The notes: generated from the sequence alone by a model not told the origin. DNA of 64,000 nucleotides from Arthrobacter alpinus (GCF_001445575.1 NZ_CP013200.1:2666001-2730000); one strand, 5' to 3'; shown: positions 16,347 through 25,641, counted from the stretch's first letter. Translations and numbers: made by a program.

Positions 16347-16644
16347 GGGCGCCACCGGAGAAGCAGTTCACCGATCATGGCCCCCTTGGTGCCAACAGGG
16401 CACGGCCCGGACGGGGGAGCGCAACGCTCAGCGTGGCGGAACGCCATTGTAGGTATATAGCAGGCGACTCCGAGCTGACAGCGCCTAACCTGAACAACTC
16501 ACACTGCTGGACCCTGAAGCAGGTGGGTTTTAGCGGGCACATGTGAAGTGCAGACGGCGTTCGTGGAAACATTTGTTACGGCGGAACTCGCCCGGGAATC
16601 CGGGGCCCATGAGCGGGCCGCCGCTGAACGTGCATAATGAACAA
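16347..16644. other. intergenic, nothing recognised
   Basis: About 300 bases between hipA and the first GNAT gene. I see no coding sequence, no clear terminator and no repeat of note. The promoter of the following gene must lie here but no convincing -35/-10 pair could be chosen. Confidence 0.4.
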
Positions 16645-17199
16645 ATGACAGTTGAAATCAAAACCGACCGCCTTGCCCTGCGTCCATGGCAGGATTCCGA
16701 CGTCGACTTTGTCTTCGATCTTTACTCCCGTTGGGTGGTGCAGCGCTTCATTGGCACGGAGCCGGCCGTGATGGAAAGCCGCTCCGAAGCAGTCGAGCGG
16801 CTCGAGCGTTTCAAGGCTTTGGACCACCCCGTCCATGGGATTTGGGCCGTGACCCGCAAAGAGGACGGACTGCCCGTGGGGGCGTTGCTGCTCAAGCCAA
16901 TTCCCGCCTCAGGCGAGGAACCGCTGCAAGCCTCGGACGACGTCGAAATTGGCTGGCACTTCCACCCGGACCACTGGGGCAGCGGGTTTGCCTCCGAGGC
17001 GGCCACGGCAGTTCTCGAGCACGCATTTGACGCTGGCTTGGAGCAGGTGGTGGCGGTGACCAACCCCGTCAACGAGGCCTCGCAAAGTGTGTGCCGCCGC
17101 ATTGGCATGGAACACCAAGGGCAGACCAAAAAGTACTACAACGCCCGGTGTGAGCTGTTCGTGATCGAGAACCCGGCAGCAGCGCAGCCCGCCAAATAG
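16645..17199 (+). CDS. GNAT acetyltransferase, RimJ/RimL type
   Basis: A 184-residue acetyltransferase of the RimJ/RimL (Acetyltransf_3) kind. It starts with the typical IKTDRLALRPWQDSDVDFVF and has the core IGWHFHPDHWGSGFASEAATAV, where GSGFASEA corresponds to the acetyl-CoA pyrophosphate loop, then NPVNEASQSVCRRIGMEHQG. Such enzymes acetylate alpha-amino groups of ribosomal proteins or small amines. The ATG at 16645 places the fold at the N-terminus; no strong ribosome site precedes it. A rho-independent terminator follows directly. It is the first of nine GNAT loci in the next 13 kb. Confidence 0.88.
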   Translation: MTVEIKTDRLALRPWQDSDVDFVFDLYSRWVVQRFIGTEPAVMESRSEAVERLERFKALDHPVHGIWAVTRKEDGLPVGALLLKPIPASGEEPLQASDDVEIGWHFHPDHWGSGFASEAATAVLEHAFDAGLEQVVAVTNPVNEASQSVCRRIGMEHQGQTKKYYNARCELFVIENPAAAQPAK

Positions 17200-17209
17200 T
17201 ATGCTCGGA

Positions 17210-17241
17210 GCCCGGGCCGGACACCTGGCCCGGGCCTTTTT
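17210..17241 (+). terminator. rho-independent terminator
   Basis: GCCCGGGCC at 17210-17218 pairs exactly with GGCCCGGGC at 17227-17235, with an 8-base loop, and is followed by TTTTT. It separates the RimL-like gene from the next gene, whose ribosome site begins only about 8 bases later, so the next gene either has its promoter inside or upstream of the hairpin or depends on read-through. Confidence 0.85.
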
Positions 17242-17258
17242 ATGCCCAGGAGGAAGCA

Positions 17259-18500
17259 ATGGCTGAGCCCCTGTCCGGCGGAAACATGAATTCCGTGGAG
17301 CGCGACGGCAACACCGTCCTGCGTACGGCAGGCTCCTGGACGCCAACCGTCCACCGATACTTGCAGTATCTGGACCGGGCGGGCATCGACTGGATCCCAC
17401 GGCCTGTCGCCATCGAGGGTGGGAGGGAACGGCTGAGCTTTGTTGCGGGGGAGGTGCCGCTGTATCCGTTGCCTGACTGGGTGTGGCACGAATCCGTCCT
17501 CATCGACGGAGCCCGCAGCCTCCGCCAACTCCACGACGCCAGCGTTGGCTTTGGTATGGACGGGGCGATGTGGCAGTCACCGGCAAAAATTCCCGCCGAA
17601 GTCATCTGCCACAACGACTTTGCACCCCACAACCTTGTCTTCCATGGCGGCCGCATGACCGGCGCCATCGACTTTGACATGTGTTCGCCCGGGCCGCGGC
17701 TGTGGGACCTGGCCTATTTTGCAACCCGGGCGGTTCCGCTGACTCGGGACACGCCGTCGAACGCGCCCGGGACGGACCAGGCACGGGCCCGCGTTCAGCT
17801 CATTCTGGACGCGTACGGTTCCGAGGCCAGCTGGGAGGACGTGCTGCGGGTTGCCATCATCAGGTTGTGGGACCTGGCGGATTTCTCTCGCAAGAAGGCC
17901 GCGGAGCTCGGCAAGCCTGCACTAAATGATGATGCCGAGATGTACGAACGCGACGCCCACTATCTCAGCCAGAACGCCGAGGAGAAAATCCTCTGCGCGA
18001 CCCCCGCCGACACTGACAGCACGCAACACGTGAATACGCGAAAAACGTTTCCCCACACCTTTGCCGGTGACATCGCGTGTGGAGACATCGAGTACAGCGA
18101 TGGCGGGCAAGTGGACACCGCCAAGCTCACGGCCCTTTACGCATCGGTGGGCTGGAGCAGTTACGCACAGTCCCCGGAAATGCTGGTTGCTGCCGTAGCC
18201 GGTTCCTCAAAGCTTGTCTCGGCCTGGTCAGGGGATCAATTGGTGGGCCTGGCCCGCGTCATTTCCGACGGCGCCAGCATTTGGTACCTGCAGGACCTTC
18301 TGGTGCGGCCGGACTTCCAACGGCAGGGAATTGGGCGGGCACTGGTACTCAACGCCTTGGAAGGCTATGGAGGAGTGCGCCAAAAGATGCTGCTAACCGA
18401 TGATGAACCCGGGCAGAAGGCCTTCTACGAGACGCTGGGATTCGAGGAAACGGCCGCACATGGCGGCGGTACCTTGAGGTCCTTTGTCCGCTTCGATTGA
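17259..18500 (+). CDS. phosphotransferase (APH)-GNAT fusion enzyme
   Basis: A 413-residue two-domain protein. Residues 1-240 are an aminoglycoside/choline-type phosphotransferase: the catalytic HND in VICHNDFAPHN (Asp120, Asn125) and the metal-binding AIDFD (Asp138), followed by PGPRLWDLAYF. Residues about 276-413 are a GNAT domain with LQDLLVRPDFQRQGIGRALV and the acetyl-CoA loop RQGIGR (355-360), then YETLGFEE. A 35-residue linker joins them. The ribosome site is strong (AGGAGG, six bases before the ATG). These domains are normally separate proteins; the order is the reverse of AAC(6')-APH(2''). An in-frame GTG at 18030 could start a separate GNAT but has no ribosome site. Likely substrates are aminoglycosides or other small amines or alcohols, but this is inference. 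Confidence 0.85.
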   Translation: MAEPLSGGNMNSVERDGNTVLRTAGSWTPTVHRYLQYLDRAGIDWIPRPVAIEGGRERLSFVAGEVPLYPLPDWVWHESVLIDGARSLRQLHDASVGFGMDGAMWQSPAKIPAEVICHNDFAPHNLVFHGGRMTGAIDFDMCSPGPRLWDLAYFATRAVPLTRDTPSNAPGTDQARARVQLILDAYGSEASWEDVLRVAIIRLWDLADFSRKKAAELGKPALNDDAEMYERDAHYLSQNAEEKILCATPADTDSTQHVNTRKTFPHTFAGDIACGDIEYSDGGQVDTAKLTALYASVGWSSYAQSPEMLVAAVAGSSKLVSAWSGDQLVGLARVISDGASIWYLQDLLVRPDFQRQGIGRALVLNALEGYGGVRQKMLLTDDEPGQKAFYETLGFEETAAHGGGTLRSFVRFD

Positions 18501-18667
18501 AGTCCACAGTCGCCCACCAAGGGCGAAGGGGGAGTGGCGGGGGACCGCCGTCGTGCTCGAAAAATGATTCCCAGAAGCATCGAGCAGGAATGAAGAACGC
18601 AAGCCTCCTCCAGCATGCGACCATGGCACTAAAGTGGACTGCGAAGAAGACCTACGAAAGAGGCACC

Positions 18668-21058
18668 ATGAGCATCGACGCTGAAGCGAACTACAGGACC
18701 ACGGGGCAGCATGCAGCCGACAAACATGACTTGATTCGTGTGCAGGGTGCGCGGGTTAACAACCTCAAGAACATCAGCGTCGAGATCCCCAAGCGCCGTC
18801 TGACGGTCTTCACAGGCGTCTCCGGTTCCGGCAAGAGTTCGCTGGTCTTTGGCACCATTGCCGCCGAATCTCAGCGGATGATCAATGAAACCTACAGCGC
18901 GTTTGTCCAGGGCTTCATGCCTACGCTGGCGCGCCCCGACGTGGACGTTTTAGAAGGGCTGACCACGGCGATCCTGGTTGACCAAGAGCGGATAGGTGCC
19001 AACCCGCGCTCCACCGTGGGGACCGTGACCGATGCAAACGCCATGCTGCGCATCGTCTTCAGCCGGCTGGGGCAGCCGTACATCGGCTCGCCGCAGGCCT
19101 ATTCGTTCAACGTGGCTTCGATTTCAGGGGCCGGCGCCGTGACCATCGAAAAAGCGGGGGAGAAGATCAAGGAGCGGCGCAGCTTCTCCATCACCGGCGG
19201 CATGTGTCCGCGCTGCGAAGGCATGGGCAAGGTCAATGACTTCAACCTCGACGCCCTCTTTGATTCCACCAAGTCCCTGTCCGAAGGCGCCGTCCTGGTG
19301 CCCAACTACAGCATGGACGGTTGGTACGGTCGCATCTTTTCGGGCTCCGGTTTCTTTGACATGGACAAGAAGCTGGGCAAGTTCACGAAGAAGGAACTCC
19401 ATGACCTTCTGTACAAGGAGCCTGTCAAGATCAAGGTTGAGGGCATCAATCTGACGTATGAGGGCATCATTCCGAAGATGCAAAAATCCATGCTGGCCAA
19501 GGATGTGGACGCCATGCAACCGCACATTCGCGCCTTCGTGGAGCGCGCCGTCGTCTTCACCACCTGCCCTGAGTGCAGCGGCACCCGCCTGGCCGCACAT
19601 GCCCGCAATTCCAAGATCGACGGCGTGAGCATCGCCGATGCCTGTGCCATGCAAATCAGCGATCTCGCCGCTTGGGTGCGGTCCTTGGACGAGCCGTCGG
19701 TGGCGCCGCTGCTTGGGTCGCTGGGGGAGAGCCTCGACTCCTTCGTGGACATTGGGCTCGGCTACCTTTCGCTGGACCGCCCCTCCGGCACCTTGTCCGG
19801 CGGTGAGGCTCAGCGGACCAAGATGATCCGCCATCTGGGTTCTTCCCTGACAGACATCACCTATGTCTTCGACGAGCCCACTATCGGCTTGCACCCGCAC
19901 GACATTGCCCGCATGAACCAGCTCCTGCTGCAATTGCGCGACAAGGGCAACACCGTCCTGGTTGTGGAGCATAAGCCCGAGGCCATCGCGATTGCCGACC
20001 ACGTGATCGACCTCGGCCCGCGGGCTGGGTCCGACGGCGGTGAGGTGGTCTACGAGGGCAGCCTCGAGGGGTTGCGGGCCAGTGGCACGTTGACTGGCAA
20101 GCATCTGGACGACCGTATGACGCTGAAGGATTCGTTCCGGGCGCACACCGGTGTGCTTGAGGTGCGCGGGGCCAATGAGAACAACTTGAAGAATGTGGAC
20201 GTCGACATTCCGCTGGGCATGCTGACGGTGATCACGGGCGTGGCCGGTTCGGGCAAGAGCTCGCTCATCCACGGCTCCGTTTCCGGACGCGAAGGCGTTG
20301 TTACGGTGGACCAGGGAGCCATCCTTGGCTCCCGGCGCAGTAACCCCGCCACCTACACGGGCCTGTTGGACCCCATCCGCAAGGCCTTCGCCAAGGCCAA
20401 CGGCGTCAAGCCCGCCCTGTTCAGCGCCAATTCCGAAGGTGCCTGCCCCACCTGCAACGGCGCCGGCGTCATCTACACCGACCTTGGCATGATGGCCGGC
20501 GTCTCCACCGTCTGCGAGGAATGCGAGGGCCGCCGTTTCCAGGCCGCCGTCCTCGAGTACCGCCTGGGTCGGAAGAACATCAGCGAGGTCCTGTCCATGT
20601 CGGTGGATGCGTCAGTGGAGTACTTTGCGGAAGGTAATGCCAAGCTGCCTGCCGCGCACAAGATTGTCGCCCGCCTATCCGACGTCGGACTGGGTTACCT
20701 CAAGCTCGGCCAGCCGCTCACCACCCTCTCCGGCGGTGAGCGCCAGCGCATTAAGTTGGCCACGCATCTGGGGGAGAAGGGCGGCATCTACGTCCTGGAC
20801 GAACCCACCACGGGCCTGCACCTGGCCGACGTCGAGAAGCTTCTGGGGCTGCTGGACCGGCTGGTCGAGTCGGGGAAATCGGTCATTGTGATTGAGCATC
20901 ACCAGGCCGTCATGGCGCACGCCGATTGGATCATTGACATTGGACCCGGTGCCGGGCACGACGGCGGGACTGTCGTTTTCGAGGGAACGCCGGCAGATCT
21001 GGTGGCATCGAAAGAGACGCTGACAGGCCAGCATCTGGCGGCCTATGTTGGCGCCTAA
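18668..21058 (+). CDS. UvrA-like ABC ATPase (UvrA2/DrrC type)
   Basis: A 796-residue paralogue of excinuclease subunit UvrA with two ABC cassettes. Cassette 1: Walker [11 protein letters not shown], signature LSGGEAQR and FDEPTIGLH. Cassette 2: Walker [11 protein letters not shown], signature LSGGERQR and LDEPTTGLH. Cys pairs CPRCEG, CPECSG, CPTCNG and CEECEG mark the zinc modules. It is shorter than UvrA (about 950) by a reduced insertion in the first half, as in UvrA2 and DrrC proteins, which protect DNA from intercalating drugs rather than act in general repair. The ATG at 18668 has GAAAGAGG upstream; the longer open frame to 18497 is not needed. It is set between two fused GNAT genes in an accessory region, in keeping with a drug-tolerance role. 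Confidence 0.9.
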   Translation: MSIDAEANYRTTGQHAADKHDLIRVQGARVNNLKNISVEIPKRRLTVFTGVSGSGKSSLVFGTIAAESQRMINETYSAFVQGFMPTLARPDVDVLEGLTTAILVDQERIGANPRSTVGTVTDANAMLRIVFSRLGQPYIGSPQAYSFNVASISGAGAVTIEKAGEKIKERRSFSITGGMCPRCEGMGKVNDFNLDALFDSTKSLSEGAVLVPNYSMDGWYGRIFSGSGFFDMDKKLGKFTKKELHDLLYKEPVKIKVEGINLTYEGIIPKMQKSMLAKDVDAMQPHIRAFVERAVVFTTCPECSGTRLAAHARNSKIDGVSIADACAMQISDLAAWVRSLDEPSVAPLLGSLGESLDSFVDIGLGYLSLDRPSGTLSGGEAQRTKMIRHLGSSLTDITYVFDEPTIGLHPHDIARMNQLLLQLRDKGNTVLVVEHKPEAIAIADHVIDLGPRAGSDGGEVVYEGSLEGLRASGTLTGKHLDDRMTLKDSFRAHTGVLEVRGANENNLKNVDVDIPLGMLTVITGVAGSGKSSLIHGSVSGREGVVTVDQGAILGSRRSNPATYTGLLDPIRKAFAKANGVKPALFSANSEGACPTCNGAGVIYTDLGMMAGVSTVCEECEGRRFQAAVLEYRLGRKNISEVLSMSVDASVEYFAEGNAKLPAAHKIVARLSDVGLGYLKLGQPLTTLSGGERQRIKLATHLGEKGGIYVLDEPTTGLHLADVEKLLGLLDRLVESGKSVIVIEHHQAVMAHADWIIDIGPGAGHDGGTVVFEGTPADLVASKETLTGQHLAAYVGA

Positions 21059-22163
21059 CGGACCGTTGAATCACATGCCCCGCCCAGAGGGAGATTTCGT
21101 CAACTATGAACCAGATGGGAAGTCGCTTGGTGACGCTCTCGCTCCCGGGCAGTTGGTCATTCGCCAAGCCGTTGTGGCCGATATTCCACGGATAGTTGAG
21201 ACCAACGAGCAATCGGGGCAGGATTCTGTGGGACTCTTTCCCCTCGCCGCAGCGATTTCGGATGAGGCGCGGCTCGTTGTCGTCGCATGTGCCGATGGGG
21301 TCATTGTCGGCTGGGCCAAGACCCATTTCTGGGCGCAGCCGGACGAGCTGGCTCCGGCTGGGCACTATTTGGGCGGTGTCAGCGTGAAGCCCGAATGGCG
21401 GCGGCGGGGGATTGGCACCGCCTTGACTGAAACACGATTGGCCTGGATCTGGGAGCGCGCCTCGACGGCCTCTTACGTTGTTAATGCAGCCAATCTTGCC
21501 TCTATAGACATGCATGCACGATGGGGTTTTCGGATGGCTGAGACCGCCGTAAAATTCCACACCACGGAATTTTTGGGAGGTGTGGGTCTACTCATGTCCG
21601 CCTGCCGCCCCAGGCGACGGGAAGACGTCACGGAAGTGGAATTAATGGGGGGAGTGGAATACCGCAAGCTCGAACTCCGGGCATATGACCCATGCTGGCC
21701 GGTCCGATATGAAGTCGAGCGGAACAAGATCGAGTCGTCGCTGGGCGGGCTTCCTGTGTCGATCGACCACGTTGGTTCAACATCTGTCCGTGGCCTAGCT
21801 GCAAAAGACGTTATCGACATCCTGATCACCGTTCCTGATATCACCGACGAGGAACATTATGTCAAGCAATTGGTTTCTGCTGGATACGAAATGCGCGTTC
21901 GGGAGCCAGGGCATCGTCTGTTGCGGACGCCTGCCAGGGACGTGCACATCCACGTGAATGAAGCCGAAGACGGGCATGCGGCAGACAAGCTGCGGTTTCG
22001 AGACCAGCTCCGTCGCAGCGACAATGATAGAAAACTCTACGAGTCAACTAAAAAGGCATTGTTACGGCGCGACTGGGTAGACATGAACGCTTACGCCGAC
22101 GCCAAGACCGACGTCATCAGGGAAATCTTGTCGCACACAGAACCGACGCGTAGCGGCCAGTAG
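21045..22163 (+). CDS. GNAT-GrpB (UPF0157) fusion protein
   Basis: A 372-residue two-domain protein. Residues 37-187 are a GNAT acetyltransferase (LVIRQAVVADIPRIVETNEQ, then YLGGVSVKPEWRRRGIGTAL with the CoA loop RRRGIG). Residues 205-362 are a GrpB/UPF0157 domain, a nucleotidyltransferase fold: YDPCWPVRYEVE, SIDHVGSTSVRGLAAKDVID, and DVHIHV. A 15-residue basic linker joins them. The ATG at 21045 overlaps the UvrA-like gene by 14 bases; ATG 21075 is an alternative; neither has a good ribosome site. An internal ATG at about 21645 with GGAAGTGG upstream could give a free GrpB domain. GrpB-type domains have been linked to dephospho-CoA kinase in other bacteria, so the fusion may tie CoA-related chemistry to acetyl transfer, which is speculative. 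Confidence 0.85.
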   Translation: MLAPNGPLNHMPRPEGDFVNYEPDGKSLGDALAPGQLVIRQAVVADIPRIVETNEQSGQDSVGLFPLAAAISDEARLVVVACADGVIVGWAKTHFWAQPDELAPAGHYLGGVSVKPEWRRRGIGTALTETRLAWIWERASTASYVVNAANLASIDMHARWGFRMAETAVKFHTTEFLGGVGLLMSACRPRRREDVTEVELMGGVEYRKLELRAYDPCWPVRYEVERNKIESSLGGLPVSIDHVGSTSVRGLAAKDVIDILITVPDITDEEHYVKQLVSAGYEMRVREPGHRLLRTPARDVHIHVNEAEDGHAADKLRFRDQLRRSDNDRKLYESTKKALLRRDWVDMNAYADAKTDVIREILSHTEPTRSGQ

Positions 22164-22250
22164 TAATGAAAAAGCCTGGAAACCCGATACTTTCTAAGAT
22201 ACTGCCAATGCGCCGATAATCTACATTATGTCAAGTAAAGTGAATCTTAA

Positions 22251-22275
22251 CCCTGGAAGGGGCTGCCTTCCAGGG
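22251..22275 (+). terminator. hairpin after the GNAT-GrpB gene
   Basis: CCCTGGAAGG pairs perfectly with CCTTCCAGGG around a 5-base loop, 88 bases after the GNAT-GrpB stop. There is no strong T-run on either side, so it may be a weak terminator or an RNA-stabilising hairpin. Confidence 0.5.
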
Positions 22276-22456
22276 TCCTGTCCTGTCTCCTCCAAAGTGA
22301 CGCAACTGAGGCGTGACCGGGACTGAAATTAGCGCTATGGGACGCTCAACCGAGGCGTCCGACGCTCTCGCCGGGTACCACGCTCCATCAGGCGTCCTGA
22401 TGTTCAGGGAGCAATTCGCCAGCGCCTCAACAACCTCCCAACTGGCTGATTGCTGA

Positions 22457-22720
22457 ATGATCCCATTTAAACGTGCCGAGCCCATCCGAGCACCCGCAGC
22501 GTTCAAGGGCCAACGCAATTTCGCGGGCCTCTGGTGGTGCACCACGATCCAACGCCACGTCGAATTCGAATCCTGGTGCGAACGCGACAACCTGATGTCC
22601 CTTGACTTCGACCCAGATGTCCCAGGTATCTCATCCCAGCCTTTTCGGATCACTTGGTCGCCACCACTCCCCCAGCATTCGGGTCAGCGTGGCCACCTGA
22701 ATTTCTCGGATCTAACTGAA
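22457..22720 (+). pseudogene. fragment of TnsA-like transposase endonuclease
   Basis: The reading frame has the typical N-terminal block of actinobacterial TnsA-like heteromeric transposase subunits: PAAFKGQRNFAGLWWCTT, then HVEFESWCERDNLMSLDFD and VPGISSQPFRITW. In full proteins the catalytic part (a TPDFFVR-like block with DVR/K further on) follows; here the sequence turns into unrelated HLNFSDLTESS and stops. It is therefore a truncated and probably inactive remnant of a Tn7-like or related element. A much shorter remnant of the same block recurs about 3 kb downstream. TnsB, TnsC and integrase genes were not found. Confidence 0.7.
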
Positions 22721-22919
22721 TCCTCCAACCCAATAACGAATAGCAGCACCCAAGGTTTGGTCGGCGTTTGAATCCTAACGCTGTGCCGTATGTCGTCACC
22801 GTCCTACATGAAATCTGGGCGTAGTGTGTTCGGGTTGTATGGAATGAGGAACACCCGATCGATTGCAGCAGCTTCCTGCATAGTTCGAGATTCCGACACC
22901 GGGTGGATACCGTTGAGGC

Positions 22920-23375
22920 ATGATCAAGCTTGCGCGAGCAACCGACACCGATTTGACCGAGATTTCAGAGTTCCTGCGTATCGCTGACCTGACGTTGAGT
23001 GGACTCGATTCAGCCACGGTGCATTTGTGGATCTTGCGGGATCAAACGTCGGGACATATCGCCGCCATGACCGGATATGAAAGCAGCGACGACGGCAATC
23101 ATGTCCTTATCCGAAGCGTAGCCGTCGATCCGGAACTTCGCGGGGCAGGAATTGGGCTGGAAATCGCTCAATTCGCGATGGAAACAGCTGCCGCGGCTGG
23201 CGCCAAACGGGCCTGGCTGTTTAGCCGCAGGTCTGGCCCATTCTGGCAGAAGCTCGGGTTCTCGCCAGCGGACACGAATGATCTTGCGGCTGCCCTGGCC
23301 TTAACACACCAGGTGAAACTGTTTACTGAAACTGGGCAGCTCAGACGTGAAGTCGCTTGGAGCCGACAGCTCTGA
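22920..23375 (+). CDS. GNAT acetyltransferase, ArsN2-like
   Basis: A 151-residue single GNAT domain. It matches the ArsN2 pattern: an early L...DLTLSGLDSA block, a HVLIRSVAVDPELRGAGIGLEIAQ core with the acetyl-CoA loop RGAGIG, then RAWLFSRRSGPFWQKLGF and a terminal block ALTHQVKLF. ArsN2 proteins occur in arsenic clusters and some acetylate organoarsenicals, but no ars genes are nearby, so the substrate is open. The ATG at 22920 starts the fold; only a short GAGG is seen next to it. It stands alone between transposase remnants and a broken GNAT gene. Confidence 0.8.
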   Translation: MIKLARATDTDLTEISEFLRIADLTLSGLDSATVHLWILRDQTSGHIAAMTGYESSDDGNHVLIRSVAVDPELRGAGIGLEIAQFAMETAAAAGAKRAWLFSRRSGPFWQKLGFSPADTNDLAAALALTHQVKLFTETGQLRREVAWSRQL

Positions 23376-23429
23376 CACTCTTTTGAGCGTTCCGACCGGG
23401 CTATGTGGGTGCTCTATTGCCGGGAATTA

Positions 23430-23795
23430 TTAGCGATTTTGGCCGAGGATGCCAATATTTTGTCGTTGGTTGATCCAATAGCGCCGCTTACCTTTACGGC
23501 TGTCCTCGTAGACGCCACCATTCTTTTCAATAGTGGCCCGGAAACCAAGCACCACATCTGCTTCAACGATCCACAGATAGGTACACGTCACATAGCCAGG
23601 TTTCCGCGGGTTCTCGGGCAGTGCGGCAGTAACAAGTTCGTCAACGAACCGGCCGAAGTGCAGCGGATCCCGGAGGTCTTCCAATGACCAATCCTCACGT
23701 CCGCCACCATCCTGGTGGGCCCCATCAAATTCAACGGCAGCCTCGAACCAGGAGGACTGGAAATTTACATTGGGGGTCATGTGGGTAGCAATCAA
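23430..23795 (-). pseudogene. COG3981-type GNAT with the acetyl-CoA core deleted
   Basis: A 121-codon open frame made from both ends of a larger acetyltransferase. The first 90 residues fit the N-terminal half of COG3981 proteins: SSWFEAAVEFDG, then FGRFVDELVTAA and YLWIVEADVVLGFRA. The last 30 fit its C-terminus: IEKNGGVYEDSRKGKRRYWI. The about 60 residues expected between them, with the GGHIGY..RPS..GKG acetyl-CoA site, are missing, yet the frame stays open. The product could not bind acetyl-CoA in the usual manner. It looks like an in-frame internal deletion. An alternative start is the ATG at 23780. Confidence 0.7.
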
Positions 23796-24007
23796 CAGAT
23801 CCTAGCCGACTACTTTTGCCCTTTCTGACACCGTGCAGAGTTCCGCAGCGACCACCGAACCATGATGTCGGCCCGCTCAGCCAAGGTTCAGCAGGCCGTT
23901 CCCCTGGCATCAGGTTTTCCTTCAAGCCTTGGGGAGTATTATGCGAAAGCGGAGCCAGTCATGGCTGACGTTGACCGGTAAGTTTTCGCAGAACGGGTGG
24001 TGGTGTT

Positions 24008-25330
24008 GTGGCTTGGACCAAGGTATCGAATGTTGCGCAGCTCAATGAGGCGCTGGCTTTCGGAGCCGAGCAGATCGAGGTCTCTGGAACCTTGAAGGGA
24101 ATGCCGTCAGTGGCGCTGCCGCCCGGGGTTTCATTGCGCGGGGGTGAACTGGTGTTTGGTGGCAAGGGCCTGCGCCTCAGCAGCGACAACTCGGTGGAGG
24201 ACGTCACCATCCGCACCTCCTTGCAGGAACTGGCCATCTACAACGATTCAGCCGTGGCTGATCTGGGCACGTTGCGCCTGAGAAACGTCACCAGCTATGG
24301 CCAGATCTACCTGTGTGCACAAGGCAATGTCCGTGCAGGCCGGATCGAGGCCGACGGCGTGCACGTCGCCGAGGCGGACACCCGCGGGCAGGCTGATAGG
24401 CCCACCGGATTTGGTGTGGAGGCTCTGCAGGGCGCGTTCACCGTGTGGAACCGCCAATCCGACGCCGGTGTGGCGCTTACAGCCCGGCTCGAGAACATCT
24501 CCGCGGGCAGCGAAACCACTCCGGTGCGCGGCGGCGGTGTTTTCGTGGGTGGCCACGGTGACACGGCAGGCATGGCCGACGGCGGCACCGTCACCGTAGA
24601 GCTGTTGTCCACGGGCGATGTTTTCTCCGACGGCGGGATTGCCCCGGGCACTCCGGATGTGATCAGCGGCGGTGTGTTCGTCATCAGCGGCGCCAAGGTG
24701 GCCGACGTCGTCAACCTCGGGACCACCACCACGTATGGCCAGAATGACATGGTCCTAGACAACTGGGGTGCTGTGGAGAACTGGACGGCCAAGGCGAAGG
24801 TCACCTCGCATGGACCGAGCGGAATCGGATTCGTCAATTTTGGCGACATAGGTGTGCTGACGGTTGAGGCGCCCATCGAAACCACAGGACTGGGTGCCCG
24901 CGGCTTCAACGTCTACGACGGATCACTGAACGAAGCAGTTTTCGACTCCATAATCACCACGGGCGATGGATCAGTGGGTGTCCAGGTCAGCCGCGAGCTT
25001 CCCAAGCTGACCATCAAGGGCAGCCTGTCCACTTCTGGCGGCACCGGCGAAAGCCTGGTCAAGGGAGTGCTGATGCCGCTGTCTGCGATTGCCCTGAGCG
25101 TGAAGCCCAGCGGCCACATCGGCTCCGTGAGCATAGGCGCGGATATCTCCACCGCCGGCGACGGCCTGGCCACCGTGGACCTCGAGGGCCCCGTGGACTC
25201 GCTGTCCGTGGGCGGAAAAATCATTGCCAATGGGGCGGGCGCAACCGCCGTTCGGCTCGCAGGCACGCAGGGCCCCACTCTTGACAGGCTCACGCTGGAA
25301 GCACCGAACGGCCAGCCCCTGCAAGCCTGA
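24008..25330 (+). CDS. parallel beta-helix-like protein, hypothetical
   Basis: A 440-residue protein rich in Gly, Val, Thr and Asp with many short strand-like repeats (LRLRNVTSYGQIYL, GGVFVISGAKVADVVNLG, GDIGVLTVEAPIETTG, GHIGSVSIGADISTAGDG). This gives a coil-by-coil pattern typical of right-handed parallel beta-helix (pectate-lyase-like) folds. There is no signal peptide, which points to a cytosolic location or non-classical export. The start is a GTG at 24008. No catalytic residues could be chosen. Similar stand-alone beta-helix proteins of unknown role are found in actinobacteria. Its neighbours are gene remnants, so it is probably an accessory gene. Confidence 0.7.
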   Translation: MAWTKVSNVAQLNEALAFGAEQIEVSGTLKGMPSVALPPGVSLRGGELVFGGKGLRLSSDNSVEDVTIRTSLQELAIYNDSAVADLGTLRLRNVTSYGQIYLCAQGNVRAGRIEADGVHVAEADTRGQADRPTGFGVEALQGAFTVWNRQSDAGVALTARLENISAGSETTPVRGGGVFVGGHGDTAGMADGGTVTVELLSTGDVFSDGGIAPGTPDVISGGVFVISGAKVADVVNLGTTTTYGQNDMVLDNWGAVENWTAKAKVTSHGPSGIGFVNFGDIGVLTVEAPIETTGLGARGFNVYDGSLNEAVFDSIITTGDGSVGVQVSRELPKLTIKGSLSTSGGTGESLVKGVLMPLSAIALSVKPSGHIGSVSIGADISTAGDGLATVDLEGPVDSLSVGGKIIANGAGATAVRLAGTQGPTLDRLTLEAPNGQPLQA

Positions 25331-25548
25331 CCACCCCAAGGGCAAGGCAACCGGTTCAGGCAGACTTCCCGCGAAGAGTGCCTGAACCCGGTAGCGCCAA
25401 TTCCCTCGCCATCCCAAAAAATCGACTGAGCAGGACAGCCGCAGGCGAAAACCTCACTGGCTCCTCGCCGACGACGGCATCAGCAAAGTCATGATTGACG
25501 TTGACCAACTGCGCCGGAGCCGGCCCGCACGTCCTGGCGGCGGCTTAA

Positions 25549-25605
25549 TTCGTTCTGTTCCAACCCTTCCGGATTACTTGGCCGGCACCACTCCCCCAGC
25601 ATTAA
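25549..25605 (+). pseudogene. short second remnant of the TnsA-like gene
   Basis: Seventeen codons read FVLFQPFRITWPAPLPQH and then TAA. The block QPFRITW.PPLPQH is the same as in the larger TnsA-like fragment 3 kb upstream, and the two DNA stretches share long identical runs, including ACCACTCCCCCAGCATT. An in-frame TAA lies directly upstream. It shows that two copies of the element, or one copy split by later insertions, once lay here. Confidence 0.55.
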
Positions 25606-25641
25606 TACCCCCGGATTTCCTTTCGGGCTAGTGTGAGAGCC

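Noticed and set aside
19124..20272. 382-codon minus-strand frame inside the UvrA-like gene
   Set aside because: The plus-strand protein has all ABC motifs across the same stretch, so this is a shadow.
24304..24912. 200-codon minus-strand frame inside the beta-helix gene
   Set aside because: Mirror of a highly repetitive Gly/Val/Thr protein; Pro/Ser/Thr-rich with no domain.
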